A stretch of DNA of 64,000 bases from Diplodia intermedia (lineage: Eukaryota > Ascomycota > Dothideomycetes > Botryosphaeriales > Botryosphaeriaceae): NCBI GenBank assembly GCA_021495925.1, contig JAKEKT010000050.1:1-64000 (forward strand), in the 5' to 3' direction. Below, piece by piece: positions 23,701 through 34,279 of this stretch. Position 1 is the first letter of the stretch. Each line of letters starts with the position of its first letter. The notes under the pieces are model-generated. The model saw nothing but the letters and a program-made list of their open reading frames with translations. It was not told where the DNA came from and made no database searches. Made by a program: the position numbers and the translations under genes.

Positions 23701-24989
23701 TTGCCCTGTACTTCCATCCTTCCTGGGTCTTGGCCGTGTCCTCTCCCTCGCTTCACCTTTCGTCTTCCTTGTCCTATAGGTGACGGTTGGGCTTGTGCGT
23801 ATGTGTGTAAGCTTATCGTGGCTTTTCTTCCTTTCTTTTCCCTTTCGTCAGCATCGACGGCAAAAAAAGTTATAACGGAAGGCCATAGGTTGCCTCTCGA
23901 CCTTGCCCCCGTGTTTCGAAAATGCAGTCAGCCTTGCCCTAATAATGGACCAACATCGCATCATCGACCAGTGAGCTCGACGGCCCCAGATTAGTAATCG
24001 AAGAATGATAAACCTCGTCCCCCACTTGACGTGATGCCAAACCAGGGAAACCCAAAAAAAAAAAAGGTGAAACCATTCCTTCAAGATCCCGACTCGCCTC
24101 CTTCCCGAACGGGCGGCGCGGGCATGGCATGCAGTCGTGCGTCCACCCACTGCCGAAACAGAAAGTGAAGAAAGCGTCAGCATCCAATCTCAACCTCATC
24201 CAACAAGCCCACCCACCAAAGCTCACCACATTCATTCGCGGAAGTCATTGCCCAAACAAAAAGGTCGTAGAATTAAACGAGAACTATACTCCCTATAAAG
24301 TCAAGACAGGAAAAAGGGAAAGAAGAAAGAAAAAAAGGATAGGAAACGCACAATTGGCCACTGAGCCATACAAAGCCTAGGTATATTCGCCGCCAAAACG
24401 CCCCCTATGAACCTCACCCTACAGAACCAAGAAACAAGTCCAGGAGAAAGACGGAAGGAAGGTGGTATGGTATACTAAGGGGACCGAGGAGGGAAAAAGT
24501 GATGAAACCAAAAGGAAAATGAAAGCATCAAGGAAATACTGAAAGAGCAACAAACCCCGCAGCCACCAGCCCGCTCGTGTATGCAGTGGTAGTGTAACTC
24601 GGCAAAAGAATGACCAAGAATGGACAAGGAAAATATTTTCCGTCAGAGGTGTGTGGGAGCGTGCGTAAGAGTGAGGTTGGACAAAAAAACGCCAGCCCGC
24701 AAGAATAGTCGTCACCGAATCCCTTTGCCAACGGCGCCGAAACTTTTGGTCGTCGCTTTTTCTCTTCACTTTTGGACGGAACGCTCTTTCTTCCTGCAAT
24801 GCTCAACGCTTCTTCCAGTCAGACACGCCAATGAAACGCCCGCTTTTTTCTTTCCCCCCCTCTGCATGTGCATCACACCTGTCCTTTCAACCGTTCCGTG
24901 CTTTCCTAGCGGGTATCTAGTTCAAAGGAATCAAAACCAATCCGTAATCCTTGCGTTTTAAATTATCTTTTTCCTTGGCCAGAGTCCCG
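20722..24989. other. Large gene-free region
   Basis: About 4.3 kb with no supportable gene. The left half is GC-rich with overlapping random frames up to about 245 codons on both strands; the right half has homopolymer-rich, AT-richer DNA typical of fungal untranslated and intergenic sequence and includes the 3' flank of the CLASP gene. A perfect 18-nt inverted repeat lies at 22418-22435. The part next to 20722 is the RhoGAP promoter. Confidence 0.55.
22418..22435. repeat. Perfect short inverted repeat
   Basis: GATGTTTC, a two-base GT spacer, then GAAACATC. The arms are exactly complementary over eight bases. It could be a dimeric protein site or chance. Confidence 0.7.
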
Positions 24990-27900
24990 TTATGCCTTGC
25001 TGCGCCTGGCGAGATAGTACGTGATCAGGTTCAGATGGCCCTTGTCGGCACCGCTCACGGCCTTCCAGAAGCCGCCGTCCTGCTCACCGCCGAGACGTTC
25101 ATGCAGCTGCACGCAGAAGTCCATGTCAGCTCTGCGGACATCGGGATCGAGGCTTCCCAGGAACTTCACGGCCAGACGTCCCAGCTGTTGAGCCTGCCCA
25201 TCAGAGACTGCTACGTTCTTCGCGGCAGATAACTGCAACAAGCTGGATAGGGTCTGAAGAGCAAGGGTGACAGTACGGGGGGAGGGAGAAGCGGAAGCTG
25301 GGCGGCTCTGGTCTGAAGATACGGCAGAGGAAGGCGAAGTAGGTGTGTTCGTGGAATCGAGGTACTCAAGGATGCCAGTGATGAGATCAGAAGTCTGGCC
25401 GTTCTTGACAATATCCTCGGCTGTCTTCTCGATATCAGTGGTAATGTGGCTGGCGGTGTCCCATTGAGACCGGGAAGCGAGGACGGAGCAGAGAGCACGG
25501 GCGTAGTAAGGGCCCGACTTCTTGCGGTGTAGGGTGAGCATGGCCCGGATAGTGCCGAGAACCTGGGTCTTCAAGTTCTGAGCCTTGATGTTCGGGGTCT
25601 TCGTATCCACCGGCGCCTCCAGGTAATCAAGCAGAGCTATGAGGAGCTCTCCGAAACGCTGGTCTTGCTCGCCCCAAATGTCAAGGTCTCCCTTCACGAC
25701 ATCCTGGAGACGACGGAATCCATGCGCATCAAGTGTCTTGGCCCGGATACGTTCAATGCCACTAGCCAACAGTCGGCGAGTACGGAGAACCTCTGCCCTG
25801 TCCTGAACAACCTCCTCGGTCCCATTCGACTTCTGGCCTTCCTCGGCGTGTTCGCCTTCCGGGGTCCCACTGCTCACACGGCGGTCACGGTTTTGCTCAT
25901 TGACGGGCAATTCCTCCAGAACTGGCTTCTCGTCGCTGGACGGCCTCTGAGATTCGCTAGCCAAAGGATCCTCGTACACCTTGACCTCTTCGGTCGAAAT
26001 AGCGTCATTGATTGCACGCTCAGGAGACTTCGACTTCTGGTTTTTGTTCTGTGTTAATGCGCGGAGCTCTGGAGAACTGACACCAAGGCTTGCTGACAAG
26101 GAAAGTGGCCGTGGTGAAGGGATCTTGGATGGGGTCGCGTGTGGGGAGAATCTTTGATTTTCAGATCGAGAGAAATTGACTTTAGGGATTACCATCGTGA
26201 AACTATCATCATCGTTGTGGCCAAGTCTACCGTCCGCGGTCATGGCGTGGTCCAGCGAAGGCCGCTGCCTAAACGGCATGACCATGGTTAGGTCCTCCGC
26301 CTTGGAGGGGCTTGCAGCCACACTGTCTAGGCTTGGAGACTTTCGGTGCATAGCTTCCAAACGAGACTTCGGTCTTGGCGGGCTGGCGATGGGGCTGTTC
26401 TTGTTAGATGGCGCGCGAGGCCTACCCTTCAAAGTGCTGGCTTTCTTAGTTGTGCCCCTCTCGGGGCTACCAACTGGACTCATAGATGGCGTCTCTGCAC
26501 GCTCGATGTTTCTGTTCCTGGAAGCATACGGGTCCGCGGTTTGGGGACGAGGTACCATACGAGGCCGGCGAACAGGCTTCGACATCAGGCCACCACCTCC
26601 GCTAGCGGAGGATGTCTTCTCGCTTCCGGCATTTCTAGAGGTTGATAACGCAGAGGGCGGCCGTCCGTGCACGGACTTTGAGAGAGAGCCAGCAGGGCGG
26701 TCTGCAGCGGTAGGCTTGACGGGGGAAAGGTTGGCTTGCGCAGAGCTTGGACGTTCGGGCATCTTCTTTGCCGCGAGAGCAGCTTTCCTCTGCGCAGCAA
26801 TTGTATCTTTCAGAGACGAGCGAGATGCTTGCGATTTGAGCTTCGTGACCGGGCCCTTGGCGCTGGCTGAGCCGCCCGTGGCATTGGGATTGTTCGGATC
26901 CTTCTGAAGTAGTGATTGCGCCTTTGCATCCAGGGTTTCCATGATAGCTTCAGCCCTGTCGGGCCACATCTTGGCGAAAGCCCAGTAAGTCGCCCTGAAG
27001 TTTTCGCGGACTTTCGGGTTGGCATCCACAAGACCCTTCTTCATGCTGTTGATCGCGGAGTCCAGGCCTCCAGCATGCTCGAAGTGGGACTTGTGTGAAA
27101 CGTTCTTCTGAAGCAATGTCTTCAACCAACCCGCTGAGAATTGGCGCGGCTGGACGTTCTTGTCCGAACAAGCAAAAGCAACGTGCTGCATCATTCTGTT
27201 CGTGTATGTAGCATATGCGAAGATAGTATCCACCGTCGCATTGCCATTCTGTGCCGCAATGCTCTTGGTATTGGCGCACATCTTGATGAAGTTTTGCAGC
27301 ATGATCTCCACCATGGGATCAATAGCAGGGCCCAACGTCCGTGCGAGTTCTTGCACTAGCTGGCATCCGTTGCTGGCGTGAGTCGTTCTCAGGGAATTGG
27401 CGACCTTCAGAATGCCGTCCCGCAAGCTCAAGACTCCCGCGATGAATACAGACTCGTGGTCTGTTGGCGCGTTTCCCTTGAGCATCCGACGCATCTTCAG
27501 GACAGCCTTTTCTCTGGGCAGCCAGTTGTGTTCCGACTCCCTCCCTTCGAAATGCTGGTGCATGTCTCTGAACATATCTTCCAGCTCCCGGTGGCCGTAC
27601 ACGTACAGGGGCTCCATGGAAATCGTCTCAGCAGGCGGCGGCCGCGACTCCGGGCCTACGCTTTCGGCCCTGGCCTCCGACGGCAGGACAGGCAGGGTGG
27701 GGACGGATACCATGGGTGGCTTGGTATCCACGTCGGTCGCTCCCGGGAGGCCAAGATTGGATATGATGTAATTTGTGATCGTCTTCCGCACGTTGTGGCT
27801 GTTCATTTTTTTCTTGAGGTCGTTCTTCGCGTGATCGGGCGCGTTCCTGCATATTCGTGTCAGCAAATTTTCTCGTGCGACGCTGCTGCGTGCCAGCGCA

Positions 27901-28552
27901 CCTGAACAATTCCACGACGGCTGACTTCGCAGTCTCTCTGACCATGCCGTCGGGATCTTCCAAGTTTGCCACCAGGTACGGAACGAAGCTCTTGAACGGG
28001 AGGTTGTCGCTAGCGTGCATCTATGCGGGGTCAGCGTGTTTGTAACACCACAACAGAGCAAAGTCGCGCGCGCGCGCCTGATTGCTGACTGACCTTGACG
28101 ACCCATTGCATGGCGATTTCTTTTGCGCGCGAGTTGGTGCCACCCAGAGCGCCCTCGCGGACTATGCTCTCGACGCCGGCGTGGTTGTAGGGCCAGATGT
28201 CAGACAGCGCCTGCGAGGCGGCATTGCGTTGGCTCTCGCGCGCATCGCCCAGCCTGTCAAGGAGGACGGGCAGGAGCTGGTCGGACTGCTGGGCGACAAT
28301 CTGGGTCTGGCTCTGCAGGCTCAGGCGTTTGATGATGTGGCCGAGGGTCGAGAAGCCGGTGGACACGAGCGTCGTCGAGGTTTGCGCGGCGATGGCAAGG
28401 CGCACGCATTCGAAGATGGTCGGCGTGCACTCCTGGGGCACGCGCTCGTGCTTGATGCTGCTCTTGAGGTTATTGAATTGCGTCAATTTGCGGTCGACGG
28501 GAGCCGAGGGCTTCTTCAGCGTAGCCAAAAGGCTCGCTGCCTGGTCCTCCAT
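24990..28552 (-). CDS. STU1: CLASP family microtubule-associated protein (Stu1-like)
   Basis: Three exons: 28552-28094, 28020-27902, 27846-24990; 1144 residues. The N-terminal TOG-like HEAT domain includes LLPVLLDRLGDARESQRNAA and NLPFKSFVPYLVANLEDPDG, with repeated helical pairs; it is cut by both introns. A second TOG-like block follows (REKAVLKMRRMLKGNAPTDH to FRATYWAFAKMWPDRAEAIM). A long Ser/Pro/Arg/Lys-rich linker, rich in SP and TP sites and probably microtubule-binding and phosphorylated, leads to a C-terminal helical domain (FGELLIALLDYLEAP to the end). The arrangement matches yeast Stu1 and animal CLASPs, which bind tubulin and stabilise spindle microtubules. The start was set at MEDQAASLLATL because upstream in-frame residues are not family-like. 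It is divergent from the BSP gene, about 500 bp apart. Confidence 0.9.
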
Positions 28553-29047
28553 GGTGGCGTTGGCGCAGGCGGTGGGATGGTGTTCTGTTGACTGTGAGGT
28601 TTGTTTGGGAAAAGCGGCGACGGCGACTTGCTGCTGGGGCAGCGCCCTGATCCCGCCCCACTCCGAGCCGCTGTGCCCAACCTGGAGGACGTGCTTGCGC
28701 GGACGAAAGACGCCCTTGCTGGCTGCCCTTTTGCACACTGCCGCGGTCTCTGATCTCAGACACCGTCCGTGGCCCGTATTTCACACGGGCTGGGCCTATC
28801 TTATTACTCACTTCGCTTGCTCCGTACGGACATGATGTTCGCGTCGGCCGGTGCGGCCACGACTTTGACCGGCGGGCTACGTAGGTGAACTGCAGGTGCA
28901 GCCTGGCATCGTCCCTTGTCCCTTGCTCCCACATCCCTGCCTCACTTGACCCTTGCGCATTCCAGCATTCAGCGTCAACATCCCGCCGCCTAGGGCCACC
29001 CCGAGCACACTATATCCAGCAAGTACCGCACTGCGATACCGTGGAAC
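28553..29047. promoter_or_regulatory. Divergent promoter region of CLASP and BSP genes
   Basis: 495 bp between two opposite start codons, so both promoters lie here. No specific element can be named with confidence. Confidence 0.5.
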
Positions 29048-29827
29048 ATGCCTCCCCCTCCCGTCTACTTCCAGACCATGACGCCCGTCCCCGCCCCCGA
29101 GGCGAAGAAGCCCGTGCTGAAGCGCAAGCCGCTGCTGCGCCTGGAGCTGCGCGACCTCTCGCACGAGGGCGCCAAGTCCTTCCTTGCCCACCTGGATGCT
29201 TCGCAGGTCCTCGAAGAGGCCGTCTCCGGCGTAATCCAGGTGCTGTATTCGCGGCACTCCGATATCCCACCCGTACGCTCCATCACCCTCATCCTCCGCT
29301 CCATGGGCGGCGTCGCATACACCACTGGGAAGGATATAGACGGCGACCACAAGGAGATTCACTTCTCGCTCGACTACATATCGCACATCGCCAAGGATCG
29401 GAGAAAGGAGGAGATGCTGGGTGTTCTACGCCACGAGATGGTGCATTGTTGGCAGTGGAACGCCCTGGGAACGGCGCCAGGTGGCTTGATCGAGGGCATT
29501 GCGGACTACGTGCGGCTGAGGTGTGGATTCGTGCCGCCGCACTGGAAGAAGGAGGCTGACGGGGACTGGGATGCCGGCTACCAACACACCGGTTATTTCC
29601 TGGACCACTTGGAAAAGACCTACGGTCACGGTAGCGTGATGACTATCAACGAGTGTCTTAGGAGGAAAGAGTATGACGAGGATACGTTCTGGAAAGAGAT
29701 CTTCGGAAAGTCCGTCAAGCATCTCTGGAAAGAGTATGGGCACTCGCTGAAACGCGACGAGAACGGCAAAGAAGAAAGGGCAGATCCGGAGATACCCCAC
29801 GAAGACGCGCCGGCTGGAGTAGTGTGA
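29048..29827 (+). CDS. Basic secretory protein (BSP) family putative zinc metallopeptidase
   Basis: Single exon, 259 residues. The core HEMVHCWQWNALGTAPGG gives HExxH at 129-133, followed by LIEGIADYVRL with Glu149 and Asp153 placed as in the BSP peptidase family (gluzincin-like). Other family signs are the tripartite start VRSITLILRSMGGVAYTTG, IHFSLDYI, and the late YFLDHLEKTYG and LWKEYG blocks. Plant members are secreted and pathogen-induced; this protein has no signal peptide: its N-terminus is Pro-rich, then Lys-rich. It is therefore probably cytosolic or exported by another route. It ends in an acidic tail. Peptidase activity is inferred from the motif only. Confidence 0.88.
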   Translation: MPPPPVYFQTMTPVPAPEAKKPVLKRKPLLRLELRDLSHEGAKSFLAHLDASQVLEEAVSGVIQVLYSRHSDIPPVRSITLILRSMGGVAYTTGKDIDGDHKEIHFSLDYISHIAKDRRKEEMLGVLRHEMVHCWQWNALGTAPGGLIEGIADYVRLRCGFVPPHWKKEADGDWDAGYQHTGYFLDHLEKTYGHGSVMTINECLRRKEYDEDTFWKEIFGKSVKHLWKEYGHSLKRDENGKEERADPEIPHEDAPAGVV

Positions 29828-30087
29828 TTTGCTCTATGAATGTTGCAAACGTTCTATAATGACTCTATTCTCCTCTCCCGCCGAATCCAAACAAGACAAT
29901 GATATCTAAGATGGCCAAGAACTTTGATGTAGCCCAGTGCCAGGAGAAGTAAGACAAGGTAGATGGCCTTCTCCGGACCAAGCGTAATGAAGAGCACTCA
30001 GATGATCCCCCGGTTACGCTAGGCTTGAGCTTTAATGACACTTTCCGTGCCCGAGCAAGTTTACTAAAAATATCGACCGAAAGCGGC

Positions 30088-31026
30088 CTAAGGGATCGAC
30101 TTCTGAGGTGGATCATTGGGCGGGGTCGTGAAGAACTGCGGGAAAATGGTGCGGAGCTCCTCCAGATGTTTGATCTGATACTGCGATGCCTGCTGAGCAG
30201 GTGCCGACTCTGTAGACTCGACGAAGTGGACGGCGGTCCATCCAAGCTCCTTGGCTGCGCGTACGTTGGAGGCGGAGTCGTCTGGATTAATTTCACTTAG
30301 ATGAGCTCAACAAGAGATTAGGATATCCGAGGCACGCACCAACAAAGTAACACTCTTCGACTCTCTCGACACCTGCTTCTTCCATGGCTTTCTGGAACAT
30401 GTCCTCGTGTGGCTTGCACACGAATTTCTCGGCGCCGTAGTCGCAATACGTGATGCCCTCGAAGAGATCCTCGATTCCAAGGAGTTTCACAACCCGTTTT
30501 CCGTGGTTGAGGTAGGCGTTAGTGAACAGCCATAGACGGACCTTGTTCCGATCTATGTCTTCCAGCATTTTGCGTAGCTGGGGGTTCGGCTTGATAACTT
30601 TTTCAAGGGGAAGAGCATCGTCCACTTTGCTGTTGTACTCGAGAGGGTCAACCTTGTGATGGCGGACAAGACCCTCGATGGCAAGGCCGTAGTCCTTGTA
30701 GTACTTCATGTGCAGGGTGTTGGCCTCTTCTTGGGTGAGAGACAAATGCGACTGGAAGTACTTGTCTGTGCAACTGTGAGTAGGATACCCATCAGGAAAG
30801 CGGATAAGCAACGTACCGATGAGATCGGACATCATGTTGGCAACGCGTGTGTCTGCAGCGGGCAGCCGTTAGCCCTACATTCCGTACCGGTTGCCGGAAT
30901 AGGAAGCCTACTCTTGGAGTAAAGCTGCAGGGGTAAGCAGTCATCCGAGATACGAGATCACGGGACGGAACATACACAGTTGTCGATGTCGAAGAAGAAC
31001 ACGGGTTTGCTCGCAGCTTCCGCCAT
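30088..31026 (-). CDS. Pyrimidine 5'-nucleotidase, HAD superfamily (Sdt1/Phm8-like)
   Basis: Five exons: 31026-30976, 30924-30912, 30852-30817, 30765-30340, 30281-30088; 239 residues. HAD motif I is FFFDIDNCLYSK (Asp13, Asp15), split by intron 1; motif II is WLFTNAY; motif III lysine lies in CKPHEDMF; motif IV is FVDDSASNVRAAKELGW, split by the last intron. DIDNCLY in place of DxDGT is typical of the Sdt1/Phm8 group, which dephosphorylates UMP/CMP and related nucleotides. Exon 2 is only 13 nt and exon 3 36 nt; both are needed to join motif I to the cap helix. An in-frame ATG at 31152 would add 42 residues that look like a mitochondrial presequence, so two start sites may be used. Confidence 0.88.
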
Positions 31027-31152
31027 TGTCGCGGTAGTGAAAGCCCTGGAGGCGTGGAACTCGCGACGTGTACCGGACAGCCGGGGGGCGGGAAGTGCGA
31101 AAGATGGCCGGCAGCGAAGGAGAAACTGCGGCTTCGCGACGAACGAGATCAT

Positions 31153-31783
31153 ATGCACCACCAGCGCGTAGGTTGTTTTGGGCGGTGTCAAGAAGGAGTC
31201 ACCAGGAGCGCTCTCGGAGAACGACTCGGCGCCTCGGCACCGCTTCCGGCTGAAGGGCGCAGGGCCGGCTTTGAGAGGCCGCCGGGTAATTGTGCGCGCA
31301 ACAGTGCTGTGCTTCTGCGGTATGACTGGCACAGCCGGATGGGCCTTGGTTTGCTCTACAGTCCAAGTCGGAGTCGCTGCTATCTACGGCAATGCTGCTA
31401 TCGTTCTCCATGTAAAGCTTGGCAATGTTGTGAGAGCTGCATATGCAGACGGTGGTAGACGGCTTCGAAAGTCGAGTCCAAGACATAGCGGCAGCTGAAT
31501 GTTGCGAACGCGCGTTCAAGGTTTACTCGAGACCCGACGTCCCTCGAGCAAGGGCGGAAGGCTGACGATCGGAAATCTGCACTCTCACGGGTGGTGCTCG
31601 GGAAAAGGCGGCCGGACCAGGGCCAATATTTGGATTCGGCGCGGGCGACACCTCCGTTCCTCGCCCTGCAAAACTCCACCCGCTGCCGCTCGGCACCGTG
31701 AACTTACCATCCATTTCCTCGCGCCTGTGCATCGCTTGCCAAAGTCGCATCTGCGTGTGCATCCACCCAGTCACTGACATACC
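31153..31783. promoter_or_regulatory. Divergent promoter region of nucleotidase and unknown gene
   Basis: About 630 bp between opposite starts. Short open frames here have no recognisable domain. No named element. Confidence 0.45.
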
Positions 31784-34279
31784 ATGGCTTCGGCCGCGCC
31801 AGTACTTTCCGTGCAGGCCAACGGCGATGACCAGCATCTCGCCCCGGAGACGCGCCGCCTCGCAGACTTCTACCAGCAGCTGCTGCAGCTGCGAGACGAG
31901 GTGCTTGCGGGCAAGCACCCGCGGCTCAAGCTGCCTGACCATGCTCTAGAGAAACTGCTGCAGCAACCTCACGCCCGGCCGCCATCTACTGCTCGCCCAC
32001 CATCCAATGCCGCCGTCAACGGCGCCGCCCCGCATGCCTATACGCACACACCGCATAGCAGCAGCTCCTACAACTCTACCCCTTCTGCATCCTTTGCTCG
32101 GCCTCAGAGCTCCCAGCGCCCGCCAGTCTTGAAGCCGTCCTCGTCCGGGATAGATCCCGTACTTCTGACAAAGTCTGATGACCTTGTGCGCGCCGAGATC
32201 CAGCTCAAGCGGCAAAGGATCGAACGCATACTCAAGGATCAGGTGGACCAGAAGCGGGTTCAATCTCGCGACAGAGATGCCGGTGTTGATACTGAGCCGC
32301 TTGACGTTTCAGACGTGTTGACCAAAGCCCTGGCCCTTGCTCAACCGGTATCTGGCTTACGTTCAGAGACTAATTCCAACAGCCCGACCAGTGATTCCTT
32401 CGATGAAAACTCATACTACTCAAGCCAGGCGAACAGCTGGTCTTCTAGCGACCATGACAGTTCTGGAACTGCGAGTGCAGTGGAGGTGGCAGGTGGTGTA
32501 TCGTCAGGCGACAAGACTGCAGCAACGGCGGCGCCGAATGGCAGTGCCGAGGCAGACGCCCAGACTCTTTCCCAAATGGAGATGCGCGACGACATGGAGT
32601 TGATTGAAGATGGAGACGAGTCCGACTACGAGCCGCCAGGCGCTGAAGCCTTTACTACTGTTCCTCCGCCGCCTACCCGTGGCCCCGCTCCAGTCCAGAA
32701 TCAGAACAGCACCCATGGTTCGCTTCCCTCCCCAAGAGTACCCGTCATCACGAACCATATTCAGACACCAGTGGCTCCCCAGCCAGCCCGCGTTTCACCG
32801 CTGACGTTTGCCAAAGTACCTGGTTTGGACGCGCCCCGAGGCCCTGCTGCTCAGCCACTTCCAGCCAGCACAAACTCTTCCCCACGAAATGGTGCCCGCG
32901 GGAAGGGCAATGGGAACCGAAATGAGAACTCACCGCGTTCAGGCCGGCAGAGTCCTACGGCGCCTCGTCAACAGAACAATTCACGGAAGCGTCGCAGGGA
33001 AGCCAAGGAGGCTGAGAAGGCCGATAAGCAGAGGCGAGTGTCAAACAACAAGCGCGTTGCTGATTCTCCGGAGCCCTATATCAAGGAAGAACCGGTGTCT
33101 CCACCTCCACTCGCTGGATTGGCAGAACCCGCCCAAGATGCCAGACGCAAGGTTACGCGCACTCAGCACGATGATGTCGAGATCGTGTCGCCGAGGGACG
33201 CGGCTCGTCCCGTCTACTACATGGAATACGAACAGCCCGCACCCGCTCCTCGGTATGAGTTTGAGCCGGAAGTCGTTCGGGTTCCATCGCGGGTGGCATA
33301 TCGGCGGTCTGAAAGAGATGATCAGGATTTGAGGAGGATGGCTAGCATCCAACATGCACGACGGCCATACTCGCCCTTGCAGCCGGGTCCATATGAATCC
33401 GTGCGTGCTGTATCACATGCTTACCTTGATGGCCATGCCACGCCGGTATTTCGAGAAGGATCTGTTCGGCCCGGAGCAACTCGATACATTCGCTCGGAAA
33501 GATCGATCTCGCCGCCGTATGCTATGGATCCTTACCAGAGGATCCGATCTCCCGCCATTATGGGTCCTCCGCCTGCTCCCAGACGTGTCGTCGTGGACCA
33601 ATACGGCAACAGATACTATGCAGAACCAGCCATGGTAGACAGGAGAGCATCCGTTGCTCCAGCTCCTCGACGCATTGGTGAAGAGATGCTCTATGAGCGT
33701 GCACGGACTCGTGAACCCACCATGCGTCCGGTTGCACGCCCAGAGGGCTATGAGGAAGATGAAGCATCGCAACGGATGCTACCACCGCAGCCACGTAGAT
33801 ACGTGGAGCAGCCGGAGCTTGAGATCGTAGAGCCACCGTATCGCCCGTACCGACAGCGGGAGTACTCAATGCGTCCGGGAGAGCCCCTGAGAGAGGATTT
33901 GGTTCCGGGACAGGAACCTCTGGAGAGGCATCCGCCTGCTCGGTATGAGGAGATGCCGCCGCCTCCGAGAGGCGAGTACCTTGCTCGAGCTTACAGCGTC
34001 CGGCCGGAGGCTGTTCGACGGGAAATTCCTGCCGAATACATGTCTCGGCATGGCAGCGTTGCTCCAGGCGGGGGGTACGCTCGCAGAGTAGAGGCTCTGC
34101 CTCCCGGATACCGGGCTGTCAGTGTCGTGCACGAAGGAGACGGGTTCGACGAGCGGCGGTACGCATACGCTCCGCAACATCCAGTGCGTCGGTATGTGGA
34201 CGAGCCGGAGATCATCGAGCGGCCCATGGAGGCGCAGGAATACGGCGGGGAGCCACGCAATGTTGCATACAGGTACTGA
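31784..34279 (+). CDS. Unknown large disordered protein, Arg/Tyr/Pro-rich C-terminus
   Basis: Single exon, 831 residues; family not recognised, likely fungal-specific. The N-terminus has a predicted helix, ETRRLADFYQQLLQLRDEV, and a second charged helix DLVRAEIQLKRQRIERILK near 130. A Ser-rich and acidic stretch follows, then a strong nuclear-localisation-like run, SRKRRREAKEAEKADKQRR (about 400-420), and IKEEPVSPPP, a SUMO-consensus-like site. The last 330 residues are rich in Tyr, Arg, Pro and Glu, with near-repeats such as YSMRPGEP and YSVRPEA, and DQYGNRYYAEP. Codon use and the unbroken 2.5 kb frame support a real gene. A nuclear, RNA- or chromatin-associated scaffold is a guess only. Confidence 0.75.
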   Translation: MASAAPVLSVQANGDDQHLAPETRRLADFYQQLLQLRDEVLAGKHPRLKLPDHALEKLLQQPHARPPSTARPPSNAAVNGAAPHAYTHTPHSSSSYNSTPSASFARPQSSQRPPVLKPSSSGIDPVLLTKSDDLVRAEIQLKRQRIERILKDQVDQKRVQSRDRDAGVDTEPLDVSDVLTKALALAQPVSGLRSETNSNSPTSDSFDENSYYSSQANSWSSSDHDSSGTASAVEVAGGVSSGDKTAATAAPNGSAEADAQTLSQMEMRDDMELIEDGDESDYEPPGAEAFTTVPPPPTRGPAPVQNQNSTHGSLPSPRVPVITNHIQTPVAPQPARVSPLTFAKVPGLDAPRGPAAQPLPASTNSSPRNGARGKGNGNRNENSPRSGRQSPTAPRQQNNSRKRRREAKEAEKADKQRRVSNNKRVADSPEPYIKEEPVSPPPLAGLAEPAQDARRKVTRTQHDDVEIVSPRDAARPVYYMEYEQPAPAPRYEFEPEVVRVPSRVAYRRSERDDQDLRRMASIQHARRPYSPLQPGPYESVRAVSHAYLDGHATPVFREGSVRPGATRYIRSERSISPPYAMDPYQRIRSPAIMGPPPAPRRVVVDQYGNRYYAEPAMVDRRASVAPAPRRIGEEMLYERARTREPTMRPVARPEGYEEDEASQRMLPPQPRRYVEQPELEIVEPPYRPYRQREYSMRPGEPLREDLVPGQEPLERHPPARYEEMPPPPRGEYLARAYSVRPEAVRREIPAEYMSRHGSVAPGGGYARRVEALPPGYRAVSVVHEGDGFDERRYAYAPQHPVRRYVDEPEIIERPMEAQEYGGEPRNVAYRY

